From: Nocardiopsis sp. CNT312
GTDB taxonomy: Bacteria; Actinomycetota; Actinomycetes; Streptosporangiales; Streptosporangiaceae
Assembly (NCBI RefSeq): GCF_000515115.1
Contig: NZ_AZXF01000031.1
Coordinates: 1-62,369, forward strand
Length of the DNA stretch: 62,369 nucleotides
Direction of reading: 5' to 3'
Position numbers and translations under genes: made by a program. Every line of letters begins with the position of its first letter. The first letter of the stretch is position 1. Positions 37,784 through 47,843 of this stretch are shown here, piece after piece. The notes beneath the pieces were generated by a model that saw only the letters and a program-made list of their open reading frames with translations, did no database searches and had not been told where the DNA came from.

Positions 37784-39409
37784 CTAGCCCATGTGCGGGT
37801 AGGAGGAGTCCGTCGGAGCGACGAAGGTCTCCTTGATGGAACGCGGGCTCGCCCAGCGCGACAGGTTCTGCGCCGAACCGGCCTTGTCGTTGGTGCCGGA
37901 GGCCCGGGCGCCGCCGAAGGGCTGCTGGCCCACGATGGATCCGGTCGGCCGGTCGTTGATGTAGAAGTTGCCCGCGGTGAAGCGCAGGGCCTCGGTCGCC
38001 CTGGCGACCGCCGCGCGGTCGTTGGCCAGGATGGCGCCGGTCAGGGCGTAGGCGGAGCCCTGGTCGACGGTCTCCAGGATCTCCTCGAACTTCTCGTCCT
38101 CGTAGACGTGGACGGCGACGACGGGACCGAAGTACTCGGTGCGGAACACGTCGTGGGTCGGGTCGGAGCCCTCGATGATGGTCGGCCGCACGAAGTAGCC
38201 CACGGAGTCGTCGGCGGTACCGCCCGCGATGACGGACAGGGTCGGGTCGGCCTCGGCGTCCTTCAGGACCTTGGCGAGCTTGTCGAAAGCGCGGCGGTCG
38301 ATCACCGCCCCGATGAAGTTGGACAGGTCGGTGACGTCGCCCATCTTCACCGCCTCGGTCTCGGCGACGAGGTCGTCACGGACCCGCTCCCAGACGGAGC
38401 GGGCAACGAAGGCACGCGAGACGGCCGAGCACTTCTGGCCCTGGTACTCGAAGGCCCCGCGGACGATCGCGGTGCGCAGGACGTCCGGGTCGGCGGATGC
38501 GTGGGCGACGATGAAGTCCTTGCCCCCGGTCTCACCGACGATGCGCGGATAGCTGCGGTAGTGGGAGATGTTCTCCCCGACCGTCCGCCACAGGTGCTGG
38601 AAGGTGCGGGTCGAACCGGTGAAGTGCACACCGGCCAGCTCCGGGTCGTTGAGCGCGATGTCGGAGACGGCGAGGCCGTCGCCGGTCACCATGTTGATGA
38701 CGCCCGGGGGCAGTCCGGCCTCCTCCAACAGGCGCATCGTGAACTCGGCGGCGAACTGCTGGGTCGGGGAGGGTTTCCACACCACCACGTTGCCCATGAG
38801 GGCCGGGGCGGTGGGCAGGTTGCCGGCGATGGCGGTGAAGTTGAAGGGCGTAATCGCGTAGACGAACCCCTCCAGCGGGCGCTGCTCCATCCGGTTCCAT
38901 ACACCGGGCACGCTCAGCGGCTGCTGTTCGATGAGGCCGCGGGCATAGGAGACGTTGAAGCGCCAGAAGTCGATGAGCTCGCACGCCGAGTCGATCTCCG
39001 CCTGCTGCACGGTCTTGGACTGGCCGAGCATCGTGGCGGCGTTGACCGTGGCACGCCACGGGCCGGCGAGGAGTTCGGCCGCGCGCAGGATGATGGCGGC
39101 ACGGTCGTCGAAGGACATCGCCCGCCAGGCCGGTGCGGCGGCCTTGGCCGCGGCGATCGCGTCACGGGCGTCGTCGTGGGTGGCGTTGGCCGTGGTTCCC
39201 AGGACAGCGGAGTGTCGGTGCGGCTGCACGACGTCGATGCGCTCGCCCCCGCCCATACGGCGCTCACCGCCGATGTGCATCGGCAGGTCGATGCGCTCCC
39301 CGCCGAGCGCGGCGAGCGCGGCGACGAGCTCGTCGCGCTCCGCGCTGCCGGGCGCGTACGACAGAACGGGTTCGTTCTTCGGCAGCGGGACGTTGGTCAC
39401 GGCGTCCAT
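37784..39409 (-). CDS. pruA: L-glutamate gamma-semialdehyde dehydrogenase (P5C dehydrogenase)
   Basis: This 541-residue NAD-dependent aldehyde dehydrogenase oxidises glutamate semialdehyde, formed from pyrroline-5-carboxylate, to glutamate. The catalytic Cys is in YQGQKCSAVSRAFV and the general-base Glu in IVGETGGKDFIV; the C-terminal GQQPFGGARASGTNDKAG is typical. ATG 39409 has GGGAGG six bases upstream. With proline dehydrogenase it completes proline-to-glutamate catabolism. The PucR-type gene divergent from it is the likely regulator. Confidence 0.96.
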   Translation of the reverse strand: MDAVTNVPLPKNEPVLSYAPGSAERDELVAALAALGGERIDLPMHIGGERRMGGGERIDVVQPHRHSAVLGTTANATHDDARDAIAAAKAAAPAWRAMSFDDRAAIILRAAELLAGPWRATVNAATMLGQSKTVQQAEIDSACELIDFWRFNVSYARGLIEQQPLSVPGVWNRMEQRPLEGFVYAITPFNFTAIAGNLPTAPALMGNVVVWKPSPTQQFAAEFTMRLLEEAGLPPGVINMVTGDGLAVSDIALNDPELAGVHFTGSTRTFQHLWRTVGENISHYRSYPRIVGETGGKDFIVAHASADPDVLRTAIVRGAFEYQGQKCSAVSRAFVARSVWERVRDDLVAETEAVKMGDVTDLSNFIGAVIDRRAFDKLAKVLKDAEADPTLSVIAGGTADDSVGYFVRPTIIEGSDPTHDVFRTEYFGPVVAVHVYEDEKFEEILETVDQGSAYALTGAILANDRAAVARATEALRFTAGNFYINDRPTGSIVGQQPFGGARASGTNDKAGSAQNLSRWASPRSIKETFVAPTDSSYPHMG

Positions 39410-39520
39410 GGGGCACCTCCCTGGAAGTCTGTCCCTGTTCGAGGCAGGGTTGAGCTGATTCCAAGCTCTCAGAATCAGGGCCGCGCATCCTTGTGGACGA
39501 GGCCACTCTTTGCCAGGCTT

Positions 39521-39541
39521 ATTTGTCTAATGGAACAAAAT
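39521..39541. promoter_or_regulatory. AT-rich palindrome in the pruA-pucR divergent region
   Basis: ATTTGT-CTAATGG-AACAAAAT contains inverted arms TTTGT and ACAAA in an unusually AT-rich patch. It lies between the divergent starts at 39409 and 39632. It is a candidate binding site for the PucR-type regulator. Confidence 0.4.
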
Positions 39542-39631
39542 AGGGCATACATGTTTTCTGACTCCCCATCGGCGGACCGTCGCACCGCACGCGAACGGTC
39601 CGTACCCCCCGATCCTGTGAGGAAGCACACC

Positions 39632-41407
39632 ATGCCTGTTCACGAAGGGGAAAAAGGGCATCACAAGATCGGAATCCCCCTGCGCCGCCTCCTGCTGGTC
39701 GTGGGCGACCCCGTGATGGACGTGGCGGCGGCCCCGGCCGGCCTGGATGTGCGGGTGGACAACGTCACCATCCTCGACCCGGAGGACCGTGCTGAGGCCC
39801 ACACGGGCGACCTCGTCCTGCTCATTGGCGCCCGCGGCGGCGCGGCCCGCAGACTCGTACGCGCCCTCGCCGACCAGGGCGCGACGGCGGTGGCCGTCAA
39901 GACCGGCGGACACGCCCCTCCGGAGGAGGTACTGCCCGCGGGCTCCAGCCCCCGAACACACCGGCGTGCGGGCAAGGACGAGATGGCGGGGCTGCGCGCC
40001 GAGGCCCAGGATGCGGGGATCGCCCTGCTCGCGGTCCGTCCGGAGGTGCGCTGGGACCAGTTGCAGTCGGTGTGCCAGAACATCGTGCACGACACCCGCC
40101 CCTCCGCCCCGGACGAACTGGGGGAGGCCTCCGGGGACCTGTTCTCCATGGCTCAGACCATCGCCCGGCTGACCAACGGGCTCGTGTCCATCGAGGACGC
40201 GGCCAGCAGGGTCCTCGCCTACTCCTCGGGTTCGGAGGTGGACGAACTGCGCCGCCTGTCCGTCCTGGGCCGCCGGGGCCCCGAGCCCTACCTCTCCGTG
40301 CTGCGCGAGTGGGGGGTCTTCACCAAACTGCGGTCGGGTGAGGAGGTGGTCCGTATCGACGAGCACCCCGATCTGGGAATCCGCCGCAGGCTGGCCATCG
40401 GCATCCACGCGGGGAGCCAGCCCCTCGGGGCGATCTGGGTGCAGGAGGGCTCGGAGCCCCTGTCCGAGCACGCGGAGGAGGCCCTCCTGGGGGCCGCCCG
40501 CACGACCGCGCTCCACATGATCCGGCAGCGCACGCAGACCAGCGCGGGGCTGCGGCTGCGCGAGGACCTGCTGTCGAGTCTGTTGGAGGAGCGGATCGAC
40601 GCCGCGGCTCTGGCCGACACGGTGGAGGTGCACACCGACCGGGGGGCACTGGTGGTCGGGTTCTCCGTGGCGAACCAGGCCGCAGCGGACAGCGAGGGCG
40701 ACCCCTCCGGGGAGGAGCGGCCCGGGCCGCGCGACCGGCCCGAACGCGAGTTGCGGCTCCGGCAGCTCATCGACCTGGTGTCGGTGCACACGGCCGCCTA
40801 CCGCCGCAGCTCCTTGGTCACCGAACTGAACGGACGGGTGTACGTACTCCTGCCCGACCTGGTACGCGGCCGGGAAGGGTGGCTGGGGGTGGAGCGGTCC
40901 GTGCTGGCCCTGACCCGCAAAACGGTGCTCGCGGCCCGGTCCACACTGGACCTGGAGGTCCAGGCGGCGGTGGGATCACTGGTGGAGCGGCTGGCCGACG
41001 TACCGTCCTCACGCGCGGAGGCGGACCGGGTGCTGGACGCGATGGGCCGGGACCTGGAGCGCGGAATGTCGTGGGAGGTGGCGACCATCTCCGACGTGCG
41101 TTCCAAAGTCCTGATCAGCGAGACCCTCGCCTATCTGCGGGACGATCCGTCACTGCGCGATCCGAGAGTGAGCCGACTGGTCGAGCACGACCGCTCGGGA
41201 GGCGCGGACCTGGTGCACTCGCTCCTCGTCTATCTGGAGGCCTTCGGAGACGCGCGTGTGGCGGCCGAACGGCTGCACATCCACCCGAACACCCTGCGCT
41301 ACCGCGTACGCCGCGCGACATCGATCAGCGGGATCGACCTGGGCGACCCGGGTGAACGGCTCTTCACCCAGCTCCAACTGCTCCTGGAACTCCACGGCCC
41401 CGCCTGA
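39632..41407 (+). CDS. PucR family transcriptional regulator of proline use
   Basis: This is a 591-residue protein. The N-terminal PucR-type domain (about 10-150) includes LLVVGDPVMDVAAAPAGLDVRVDNV and a conserved LRAEAQDAGIALLAV. A central GAF-like region follows, and the C-terminal PucR helix-turn-helix lies at about 520-585 (SLLVYLEAFGDARVAAERLHIHPNTLRYRVRR). PucR regulators of this class respond to metabolites; divergent location from pruA points to proline or P5C, comparable to mycobacterial PruC, which I mention from memory. ATG 39632 has AGGAAG upstream. The same frame is open far upstream, antisense to pruA, but that is not coding. Confidence 0.9.
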   Translation: MPVHEGEKGHHKIGIPLRRLLLVVGDPVMDVAAAPAGLDVRVDNVTILDPEDRAEAHTGDLVLLIGARGGAARRLVRALADQGATAVAVKTGGHAPPEEVLPAGSSPRTHRRAGKDEMAGLRAEAQDAGIALLAVRPEVRWDQLQSVCQNIVHDTRPSAPDELGEASGDLFSMAQTIARLTNGLVSIEDAASRVLAYSSGSEVDELRRLSVLGRRGPEPYLSVLREWGVFTKLRSGEEVVRIDEHPDLGIRRRLAIGIHAGSQPLGAIWVQEGSEPLSEHAEEALLGAARTTALHMIRQRTQTSAGLRLREDLLSSLLEERIDAAALADTVEVHTDRGALVVGFSVANQAAADSEGDPSGEERPGPRDRPERELRLRQLIDLVSVHTAAYRRSSLVTELNGRVYVLLPDLVRGREGWLGVERSVLALTRKTVLAARSTLDLEVQAAVGSLVERLADVPSSRAEADRVLDAMGRDLERGMSWEVATISDVRSKVLISETLAYLRDDPSLRDPRVSRLVEHDRSGGADLVHSLLVYLEAFGDARVAAERLHIHPNTLRYRVRRATSISGIDLGDPGERLFTQLQLLLELHGPA

Positions 41408-41546
41408 CCCCGCGAGCAGGCCCCGGGCGGCCCCCCGTCTGCCCCCAAGGCGACGGCCGGAAGCAGCGCGATCGGTGTACCGGTCCCTGCAGGAGGAGTC
41501 GCTGCCGCAGCGAGGAACGCGCCGGGAGGGGCTGCGTCCGGAGGCC

Positions 41547-41590
41547 GTCCGTTGAGGGCGGCGGCGGGCTGGCGGGCGGCGAAGAGACCG
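41547..41590. repeat. Second copy of GTCCGTTGAGGG repeat
   Basis: GTCCGTTGAGGG and the following GC-rich stretch match 41-63 at 21 of 23 positions, and both copies run into a GGCGAAGA motif. It lies in the 240-bp space between the PucR gene and the tRNA, where I see no gene. Confidence 0.4.
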
Positions 41591-41646
41591 GTTCTCCGCG
41601 CCGCGAGCGACGTTCCGGGCCCGCGAGGGACCATGAACACAGTCAG

Positions 41647-41720
41647 TACCCCCGGTCGGACTCGAACCGACACTTGTGACCCTTTTAGGGGGCCTGCCTC
41701 TTCCATTGGGCTACGAGGGC
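41647..41720 (-). tRNA. tRNA-like gene, UAA at anticodon position, short variable arm
   Basis: A full cloverleaf folds on the minus strand. The acceptor is GCCCTCG/CGGGGGT with discriminator A; the D arm is a 3-bp GCC/GGC stem with GG in the loop; the anticodon stem is GGCCC/GGGTC; the variable loop has six bases; the T arm is GTCGG-TTCGAGT-CCGAC. The anticodon loop reads CCTAAAA, placing TAA at positions 34-36 and C rather than the near-universal U at position 33. UAA would read UUA (Leu), but normal Leu tRNAs have a long variable arm. CCA is not encoded. Amino-acid identity and function are unclear. Confidence 0.75.
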
Positions 41721-41838
41721 GTGCCCATCATACCGGCCGGGGCGATTGACCACTTTGCCGGAAGTTGGCCGGAATAGGACACGAAACCGCCGACTCCCGG
41801 GGGAAGCCGGCTGTTTCGTGCGTATACGCTGTCCCGGA

Positions 41839-43215
41839 TCAGCTGACCCTGCGGAGGCGGCCGTCCTCGACCTGCGTCTGGCTGGCCTCCTCGAACGCCT
41901 GGCGCGGCTCCACCATTTCCGGAAGCGCGGCGAAGTCACGGCGCAGGAGGAAGGCGAGCGTCCAGTCGGCGAGGACGCGCATCTTCCGGTTGAAGGTCGG
42001 AACCGCGTACAGGTGGTAGGCGCGGTGGGCGTACCAGGCGAGGCGGCCGTTGAGCTTGACCACGCCGAAGAGCTGCGCGGCGCCCTTGTGCAGGCCGAGC
42101 CCGGCGACCGCACCGAGGTTCTTGTGGCGGTAGGCCTTGGCCTGGCCGCCCCGGAGCGCGGCGATCACATTGTCGGCGAGGACCGGGGCCTGGCGGACCG
42201 CGTTCTGGGCGTTGGGCGGGTAGTAGCCGCCGTTGCCGTCGGGCACCTGGGCGTTGTCGCCTCCGGCGAAGGCGTTCTCCACGCCGTTGACAGTGAGGTA
42301 CTCGCTGGTGTCGATGTGGCCCTTGGGCCCCAGGGGAAGGTCGCTGGCGGCGACGACCGGGCTGGGCTTGACACCGGCGGTCCACACCAGAGTGCCCGCG
42401 TCGAACTCGGTACCGTCGCTGAGCCTGATCCGCTGGTTCTCGGCCGACTCCAGGAACGTCTTGAGCCGGACGTCGATGCCGCGGCGCCGAAGCTGGTTGA
42501 GTGCCTTGGTGCCGACCTCCGGACCGACCTCGGGCAGGATCTTGTCCGCGGCCTCGATGAGGTAGAAGTGGACGTCCTCGAGGTCGATCGAGCTGTAGAT
42601 GCGGACCGCGTCGCGGACGAGGTCCTCCAGTTCGGCGATGGCCTCGGCCCCGGCGAACCCGCCGCCCACGAAGACGAAGTTCAGCGCCTTGGCTCGGATC
42701 TCCTCGTCCTCGGTCGAGTCGGCGATGGCGAGCTGGTCCAAGACGTGGTTGCGGAGGTAGGCGGCCTCCTCCACGGTCTTGATCCCGATCCCGCACTCGG
42801 CCAGGCCGGGGATGGGCAGCGTGCGCGAGATCGCGCCGGCCGCCATCACGATGTAGTCGTAGCGGATGGTCTCGGACTCGCCCACGTTGGGTTCGTAGCG
42901 GACCGTGCGCTCGGCGTGATCGATGCGCACGACGCGGCCGCCCAGGACACGGGTCCGGTCGAACACCTTGCGCAGGGGGACGACCACGTGGCGCGGGGAG
43001 ATGCTGCCGGCCGCGGTCTCGGGCAGGAAGGGCTGGTAGGTCATGTAGGAGTTCGGGTCGATCACGGTGATACGGGCCTCACCGGCACCGAGCTTCCTCT
43101 CCAGCCGCCTCGCGGTGTACATCCCGAGGTAACCGCCGCCGACGATGAGGACGTGCGGGATCTCCGCTTCGTCCCCGCCGCCGTGTACCAGCCGGTAGTT
43201 CCTGCTCTCGGTCAT
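41839..43215 (-). CDS. ndh: Type II NADH:quinone dehydrogenase
   Basis: This 458-residue flavoprotein moves electrons from NADH to menaquinone without proton pumping. The FAD fold begins at VLIVGGGYLGMYTAR (about 23-37), the NAD-binding fold at FVFVGGGFAGAEA (about 180), and the second FAD motif is NAFAGGDNAQVPD. The C-terminal ~60 residues are amphipathic and rich in Leu and Trp, as expected for membrane attachment. No strong ribosome-binding site precedes ATG 43215. Two Rex-type operators upstream indicate induction at high NADH/NAD+. Confidence 0.95.
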   Translation of the reverse strand: MTESRNYRLVHGGGDEAEIPHVLIVGGGYLGMYTARRLERKLGAGEARITVIDPNSYMTYQPFLPETAAGSISPRHVVVPLRKVFDRTRVLGGRVVRIDHAERTVRYEPNVGESETIRYDYIVMAAGAISRTLPIPGLAECGIGIKTVEEAAYLRNHVLDQLAIADSTEDEEIRAKALNFVFVGGGFAGAEAIAELEDLVRDAVRIYSSIDLEDVHFYLIEAADKILPEVGPEVGTKALNQLRRRGIDVRLKTFLESAENQRIRLSDGTEFDAGTLVWTAGVKPSPVVAASDLPLGPKGHIDTSEYLTVNGVENAFAGGDNAQVPDGNGGYYPPNAQNAVRQAPVLADNVIAALRGGQAKAYRHKNLGAVAGLGLHKGAAQLFGVVKLNGRLAWYAHRAYHLYAVPTFNRKMRVLADWTLAFLLRRDFAALPEMVEPRQAFEEASQTQVEDGRLRRVS

Positions 43216-43333
43216 CGCATATCCGCCCTAACGGTGTCTTTCGACTTCCTTGCCCACGTTCGCGAGGAGCGCTACGAGCCCTTCGCCCGGATCGCACTCG
43301 TGTCGAACCCTTGGTGCGTTACGTCTGTATTAC

Positions 43334-43351
43334 TTGTGCATTCTTTCACAA
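43334..43351. promoter_or_regulatory. Rex-type operator 1 (one mismatch)
   Basis: TTGTGCATTCTTTCACAA differs by one base from the Rex consensus TTGTGAA-n4-TTCACAA. It lies 119 bp upstream of the ndh start, within a 314-bp intergenic region that is markedly AT-richer than its surroundings. Confidence 0.75.
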
Positions 43352-43436
43352 GCGACTACCGACGAGAAGGTTCACATCCGATCACCTTCTCACCACCACC
43401 CGACCCATACCTGCGAAGTCTCCGCAGGTCAGAGGG

Positions 43437-43454
43437 TTGTGAATGCTTTCACAA
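43437..43454. promoter_or_regulatory. Rex operator 2 (perfect consensus)
   Basis: TTGTGAATGCTTTCACAA matches the Rex redox-sensor consensus exactly, 103 bp from operator 1. The intervening ACCTGCG-n7-CGCAGGT (43409-43429) is a perfect hairpin that may terminate the ppx transcript arriving on the same strand. No gene is seen in 43216-43529. Confidence 0.85.
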
Positions 43455-43529
43455 GCAGTTCCTCAAGTGACACGTCTCACCCAGCGTGGTCTCCCCGGCC
43501 CTGGGAAGAGCCGGTTCAGCCCCCCGCCG

Positions 43530-44501
43530 TCACACCAGGCTCCAGGCCACACCGTCGAGGATGTCCTGCTCACTCGCGGTGAAGTGGTCCGCGCCCGTAC
43601 GGGCGAGCAGCCGGGACAGCACCAGGGCCCCCGCGCCGATCACATCCACACGGCCCGGATGCATGACCCCGATCTGCGCCCGCTCCCCGTGCGTCGACGC
43701 GAGGAGGTCGGCCGTGATGCGCTCCAGGTCACCGACCTCGACCCTGGCATGGTGGATCCGCTCCGCGTCGTACTCGGGCAGCCCGAGCGCTATCCCCGCG
43801 ACGGTGGTCGCCGTCCCCGCCACACACACCACCGAACCGGCCTCGCGCAGCGGAACGGTCCGCTCCACCTCGTCCAGCACGGCGTCGATGTCGGCGGTGG
43901 CCGCCGCGACCTGCTCGGGCGTGGGCGGGTCGGAGCGCAGGTGCCGCTCCGTCATCCGCACGCAACCGATGTCCACCGACACCGCGGCGCGGACGAGCTC
44001 GCCGTCCGTACCGCCCAGGACGAACTCGGTGGAGCCGCCACCGATGTCCACCACCAGAAACGGCGGGGCGAACACACCCGTCTCCAACTCGTCGCCGCCC
44101 CCGAGTTCGGCCGTGGCCCCCACGAAGGACAGCTCCGCCTCGTCCAGACCGGTGACCACCTCGGGCTCGACCCCGATGATCTCTCGGACACCGTCAACGA
44201 ACTCCTGGCGGTTGCCCGCGTCGCGCGTGGCGCTCGTCGCCACCATACGCACGGACTCCGGACCCGGTTCGATGCCGTGCGCCCGGAGCGCCTCGGCGTA
44301 CCCGCGCAGCGCCTCGAAGGTGCGCTCCAAGGCCTGGGGCGAGAACACCCCCGTCTCGTCGACACCCTCACCCAAGCGGACGATCTCCATCCTCCGGTCG
44401 ACGTCGACCACCTCGACCTCGTCTCCGCCGATGCGCACGACCTCGCAGACCAGCAGCCTGATCGAGTTGGTTCCGCAGTCGATGGCCGCGACACCGCTCA
44501 T
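43530..44501 (-). CDS. ppx: Ppx/GppA family phosphatase
   Basis: This 323-residue member of the sugar kinase/Hsp70/actin fold hydrolyses polyphosphate or pppGpp. Motifs are AIDCGTNSIRLLV (about 5-17), MVATSATRDAGNRQEF, and the phosphate-binding VVDIGGGSTEFVLG. At about 320 residues it is the short form lacking the C-terminal HD domain of E. coli Ppx. Its ATG overlaps the stop of the DUF501 gene (44498-44501), so the two are translationally coupled. Confidence 0.94.
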   Translation of the reverse strand: MSGVAAIDCGTNSIRLLVCEVVRIGGDEVEVVDVDRRMEIVRLGEGVDETGVFSPQALERTFEALRGYAEALRAHGIEPGPESVRMVATSATRDAGNRQEFVDGVREIIGVEPEVVTGLDEAELSFVGATAELGGGDELETGVFAPPFLVVDIGGGSTEFVLGGTDGELVRAAVSVDIGCVRMTERHLRSDPPTPEQVAAATADIDAVLDEVERTVPLREAGSVVCVAGTATTVAGIALGLPEYDAERIHHARVEVGDLERITADLLASTHGERAQIGVMHPGRVDVIGAGALVLSRLLARTGADHFTASEQDILDGVAWSLV

Positions 44502-45103
44502 GAAACGTCCCCTCCGTCGCCCGCGGGCGCTCCGTCCTCCACGCACACACACGGCCCCCGGTCCCACCAGTTTGGCAGCTCCTCCAGTGCCTGGGCCCCG
44601 AAGGGGTTGACACCCGGAACCGCCAGCTCGTGGGCGACCAGCGCGTGCAGGCACTTGACCCGCGTCGGCATGCCGCCGGTGCTCTGCATGCCCTCGGGCA
44701 GCGGTTCGACGCCGTCGAGACGCGCCTGCTCGGCGCGCTGGGCCAGATACGACTCGTGCGCCGCGGTGTAGGCGTCCCGGAGCCCGGCGTCCTCACCCAG
44801 GCGCTCCTGCATCCGGCGCATCCGGCCCTCGTTCTCCAGCCGCCCGATCGCGGAGGCCGCGCGCGGGCAGGTCAGGTAGTAGAGCGTCGGAAACGGCTCA
44901 CCGCTCTCCAGGCGCGGCGCGGTGCGCACCACGTCGGGGAGGCCGCAAGGGCACCGGTGGGCAACCCCGCGCAGGCCGCGCGGCGAGCGGCCCAACTGGA
45001 GCTCGACAGCGGCGGCGTCGCGCCCCGCCACCGGGCCCGGGGAACCGGTGCCGCCCTGGGCGTTCTCGTGCTGCCCGGGAGCGGGCTGGTCTGCGGAAGT
45101 CAT
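44498..45103 (-). CDS. DUF501 domain protein
   Basis: This 201-residue protein has an Ala/Gly-rich start followed by the DUF501 core: LGRSPRGLRGVAHRCPCGLPDVV, TLYYLTCPRA and STGGMPTRVKCLHALVAHELAV, with conserved Cys and His residues that could bind metal. The family is found almost always beside ppx and ftsB in actinobacteria. Its function is unknown. TAGGCT lies just upstream of the ATG, so a nearly leaderless internal promoter is possible in addition to read-through from ftsB. Confidence 0.9.
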   Translation of the reverse strand: MTSADQPAPGQHENAQGGTGSPGPVAGRDAAAVELQLGRSPRGLRGVAHRCPCGLPDVVRTAPRLESGEPFPTLYYLTCPRAASAIGRLENEGRMRRMQERLGEDAGLRDAYTAAHESYLAQRAEQARLDGVEPLPEGMQSTGGMPTRVKCLHALVAHELAVPGVNPFGAQALEELPNWWDRGPCVCVEDGAPAGDGGDVS

Positions 45104-45140
45104 GGCGGCCCAAGCCTACCGCCGCCGCGCCCCGCGCCGG

Positions 45141-45644
45141 TCAGGGGCCGAAGTCAGGCGAGGGGTCGTCGGCCTCCTCCACGGAGTCCCACAGGGTCGT
45201 GAACCACGGGGTGTCCGGCTCGGCCTCACCCGGGCCCGCCTCCTCGCCGTCGGGCCGGATGACGATGTAGGCGGTCTCACCGGGGTACTGGTAGTGCAGC
45301 CGAGTACGCGCCTCGCGCTCCACGTACTCGTCGCGGACGAGCTCGTCCTCCCTGATCTGGAGCTCGCCCACGCTCTCCTCCATGCGGGCCTGCTGATCAC
45401 GGAGTTCGGCGATCTGCGAGCGCTGGAGGATGAACTCGCGCAGCGGATAGGCGAGGCTGAGGGCGATCACGCACACCACCACCGCCAGGATCGCCGCCCG
45501 GCTGGTGAGCATGGGCCGCACCCGGCGGGTGCGGCCCCTCTCGACCGCGGTGCCGCGCGGACTCCAGGCAGTCCTCCCGCCCGAACCGTCGGCTCGGGCA
45601 CCCTCGGGGGCCTTCGGAGGTCTTTGGCTGGGTTCGCGCGGCAC
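45141..45644 (-). CDS. ftsB: FtsB/DivIC-type septum formation initiator
   Basis: This 167-residue bitopic protein has a basic cytoplasmic N-terminus (about 1-45), a transmembrane helix at about 50-70 (AILAVVVCVIALSLAYPL) and an extracytoplasmic coiled coil (SQIAELRDQQARMEESVGEL). The coiled coil leads to the conserved RDEYVEREARTRLHYQYPGE. It is expected to join FtsL and FtsQ in the divisome. It begins ten bases after the eno stop and starts with GTG, consistent with an eno-ftsB-DUF501-ppx transcript. Confidence 0.93.
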   Translation of the reverse strand: MPREPSQRPPKAPEGARADGSGGRTAWSPRGTAVERGRTRRVRPMLTSRAAILAVVVCVIALSLAYPLREFILQRSQIAELRDQQARMEESVGELQIREDELVRDEYVEREARTRLHYQYPGETAYIVIRPDGEEAGPGEAEPDTPWFTTLWDSVEEADDPSPDFGP

Positions 45645-45653
45645 TGGGGCAGA

Positions 45654-47078
<1,425 letters not shown>

Positions 47079-47834
47079 TCAGCCTTCCCAGTAGCCCCGC
47101 CACTCGTCCTCGGAGAGCGTGCGGGGGTCGCGCCCCCGGGCCCGAGCCGCCTCCTCGGCCCGACGCACCCGGGCGTCGAACCTGCGCGAGGCCGCCCGCA
47201 GGTCGGCCTCGGTGTCGCGGCCCCGGGCCCGTTCGGCGGCCACCGCCGCGAACAGCCCGCCGCCCTCACCACCGTCGTCGGCGACCAGGTCGGCGGGCAC
47301 CCCGTTGCGCAGCGCGCGCCGCTGGAGCTCCTCGGCCAGCAGCACCGCGGGCTGGGCGAAGGGAACACCGTCCAGGACCGAGTTCTCCCCGGTACCGCCG
47401 GCCGCCCTGGCCCTGGCGGCGCGCTCGGCGGCCTTGATGGCCTCCCAGTTGCTCTTGACCTCGTCGGCCCCCGACACCTCCACCCCGCCGAACACGTGCG
47501 GGTGACGGCGGACCATCTTGTCGATGATGGCGTCGGCCACGTCGTCGACGGTGAAGCGCTCTGGGTCGCCCTCGGGCCGCTCCGCGGCGATCGCGGCGTG
47601 GAAGACCACCTGGAGCAGGACGTCGCCCAGCTCCTCGGCCAGGAGGGACACCTCGCCCCGCTCAATGGTCTCCTGGGTCTCGTAGGCCTCCTGGATCAGG
47701 TACTTGGCCAGCGACTCGTGGGTCTGCTCACCGTCCCAGGGGCACTCCCGCCGCAGGGTGTCCATCACCTCGACCAGGCGCAGCAGCCGCTGTCCGGGTG
47801 CCTGGCCGTTTCCGAGCTCTTCCGTGGTGGTCAA
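47079..47834 (-). CDS. mazG: MazG nucleoside triphosphate pyrophosphohydrolase
   Basis: This 251-residue enzyme hydrolyses NTPs to NMP and pyrophosphate, cleaning damaged nucleotides. The MazG signature CPWDGEQTHESLAKYLIQEAYE is followed by the metal-binding EExxxELGD-like LLAEELGDVLLQVVFHA. The second MazG-like half is degenerate and there is an Arg/Ala-rich C-terminus. TTG 47834 has GAGGAGA five bases upstream. It lies 141 bp upstream of eno, same strand. Confidence 0.93.
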   Translation of the reverse strand: MTTTEELGNGQAPGQRLLRLVEVMDTLRRECPWDGEQTHESLAKYLIQEAYETQETIERGEVSLLAEELGDVLLQVVFHAAIAAERPEGDPERFTVDDVADAIIDKMVRRHPHVFGGVEVSGADEVKSNWEAIKAAERAARARAAGGTGENSVLDGVPFAQPAVLLAEELQRRALRNGVPADLVADDGGEGGGLFAAVAAERARGRDTEADLRAASRRFDARVRRAEEAARARGRDPRTLSEDEWRGYWEG

Positions 47835-47843
47835 CCGTTCTCC

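Noticed and set aside
37793..39631. Upstream extension of the PucR-type regulator to a 1204-residue protein
   Set aside because: The first ~600 codons are antisense to pruA with shadow composition. The PucR family start and a ribosome-binding site fit ATG 39632.
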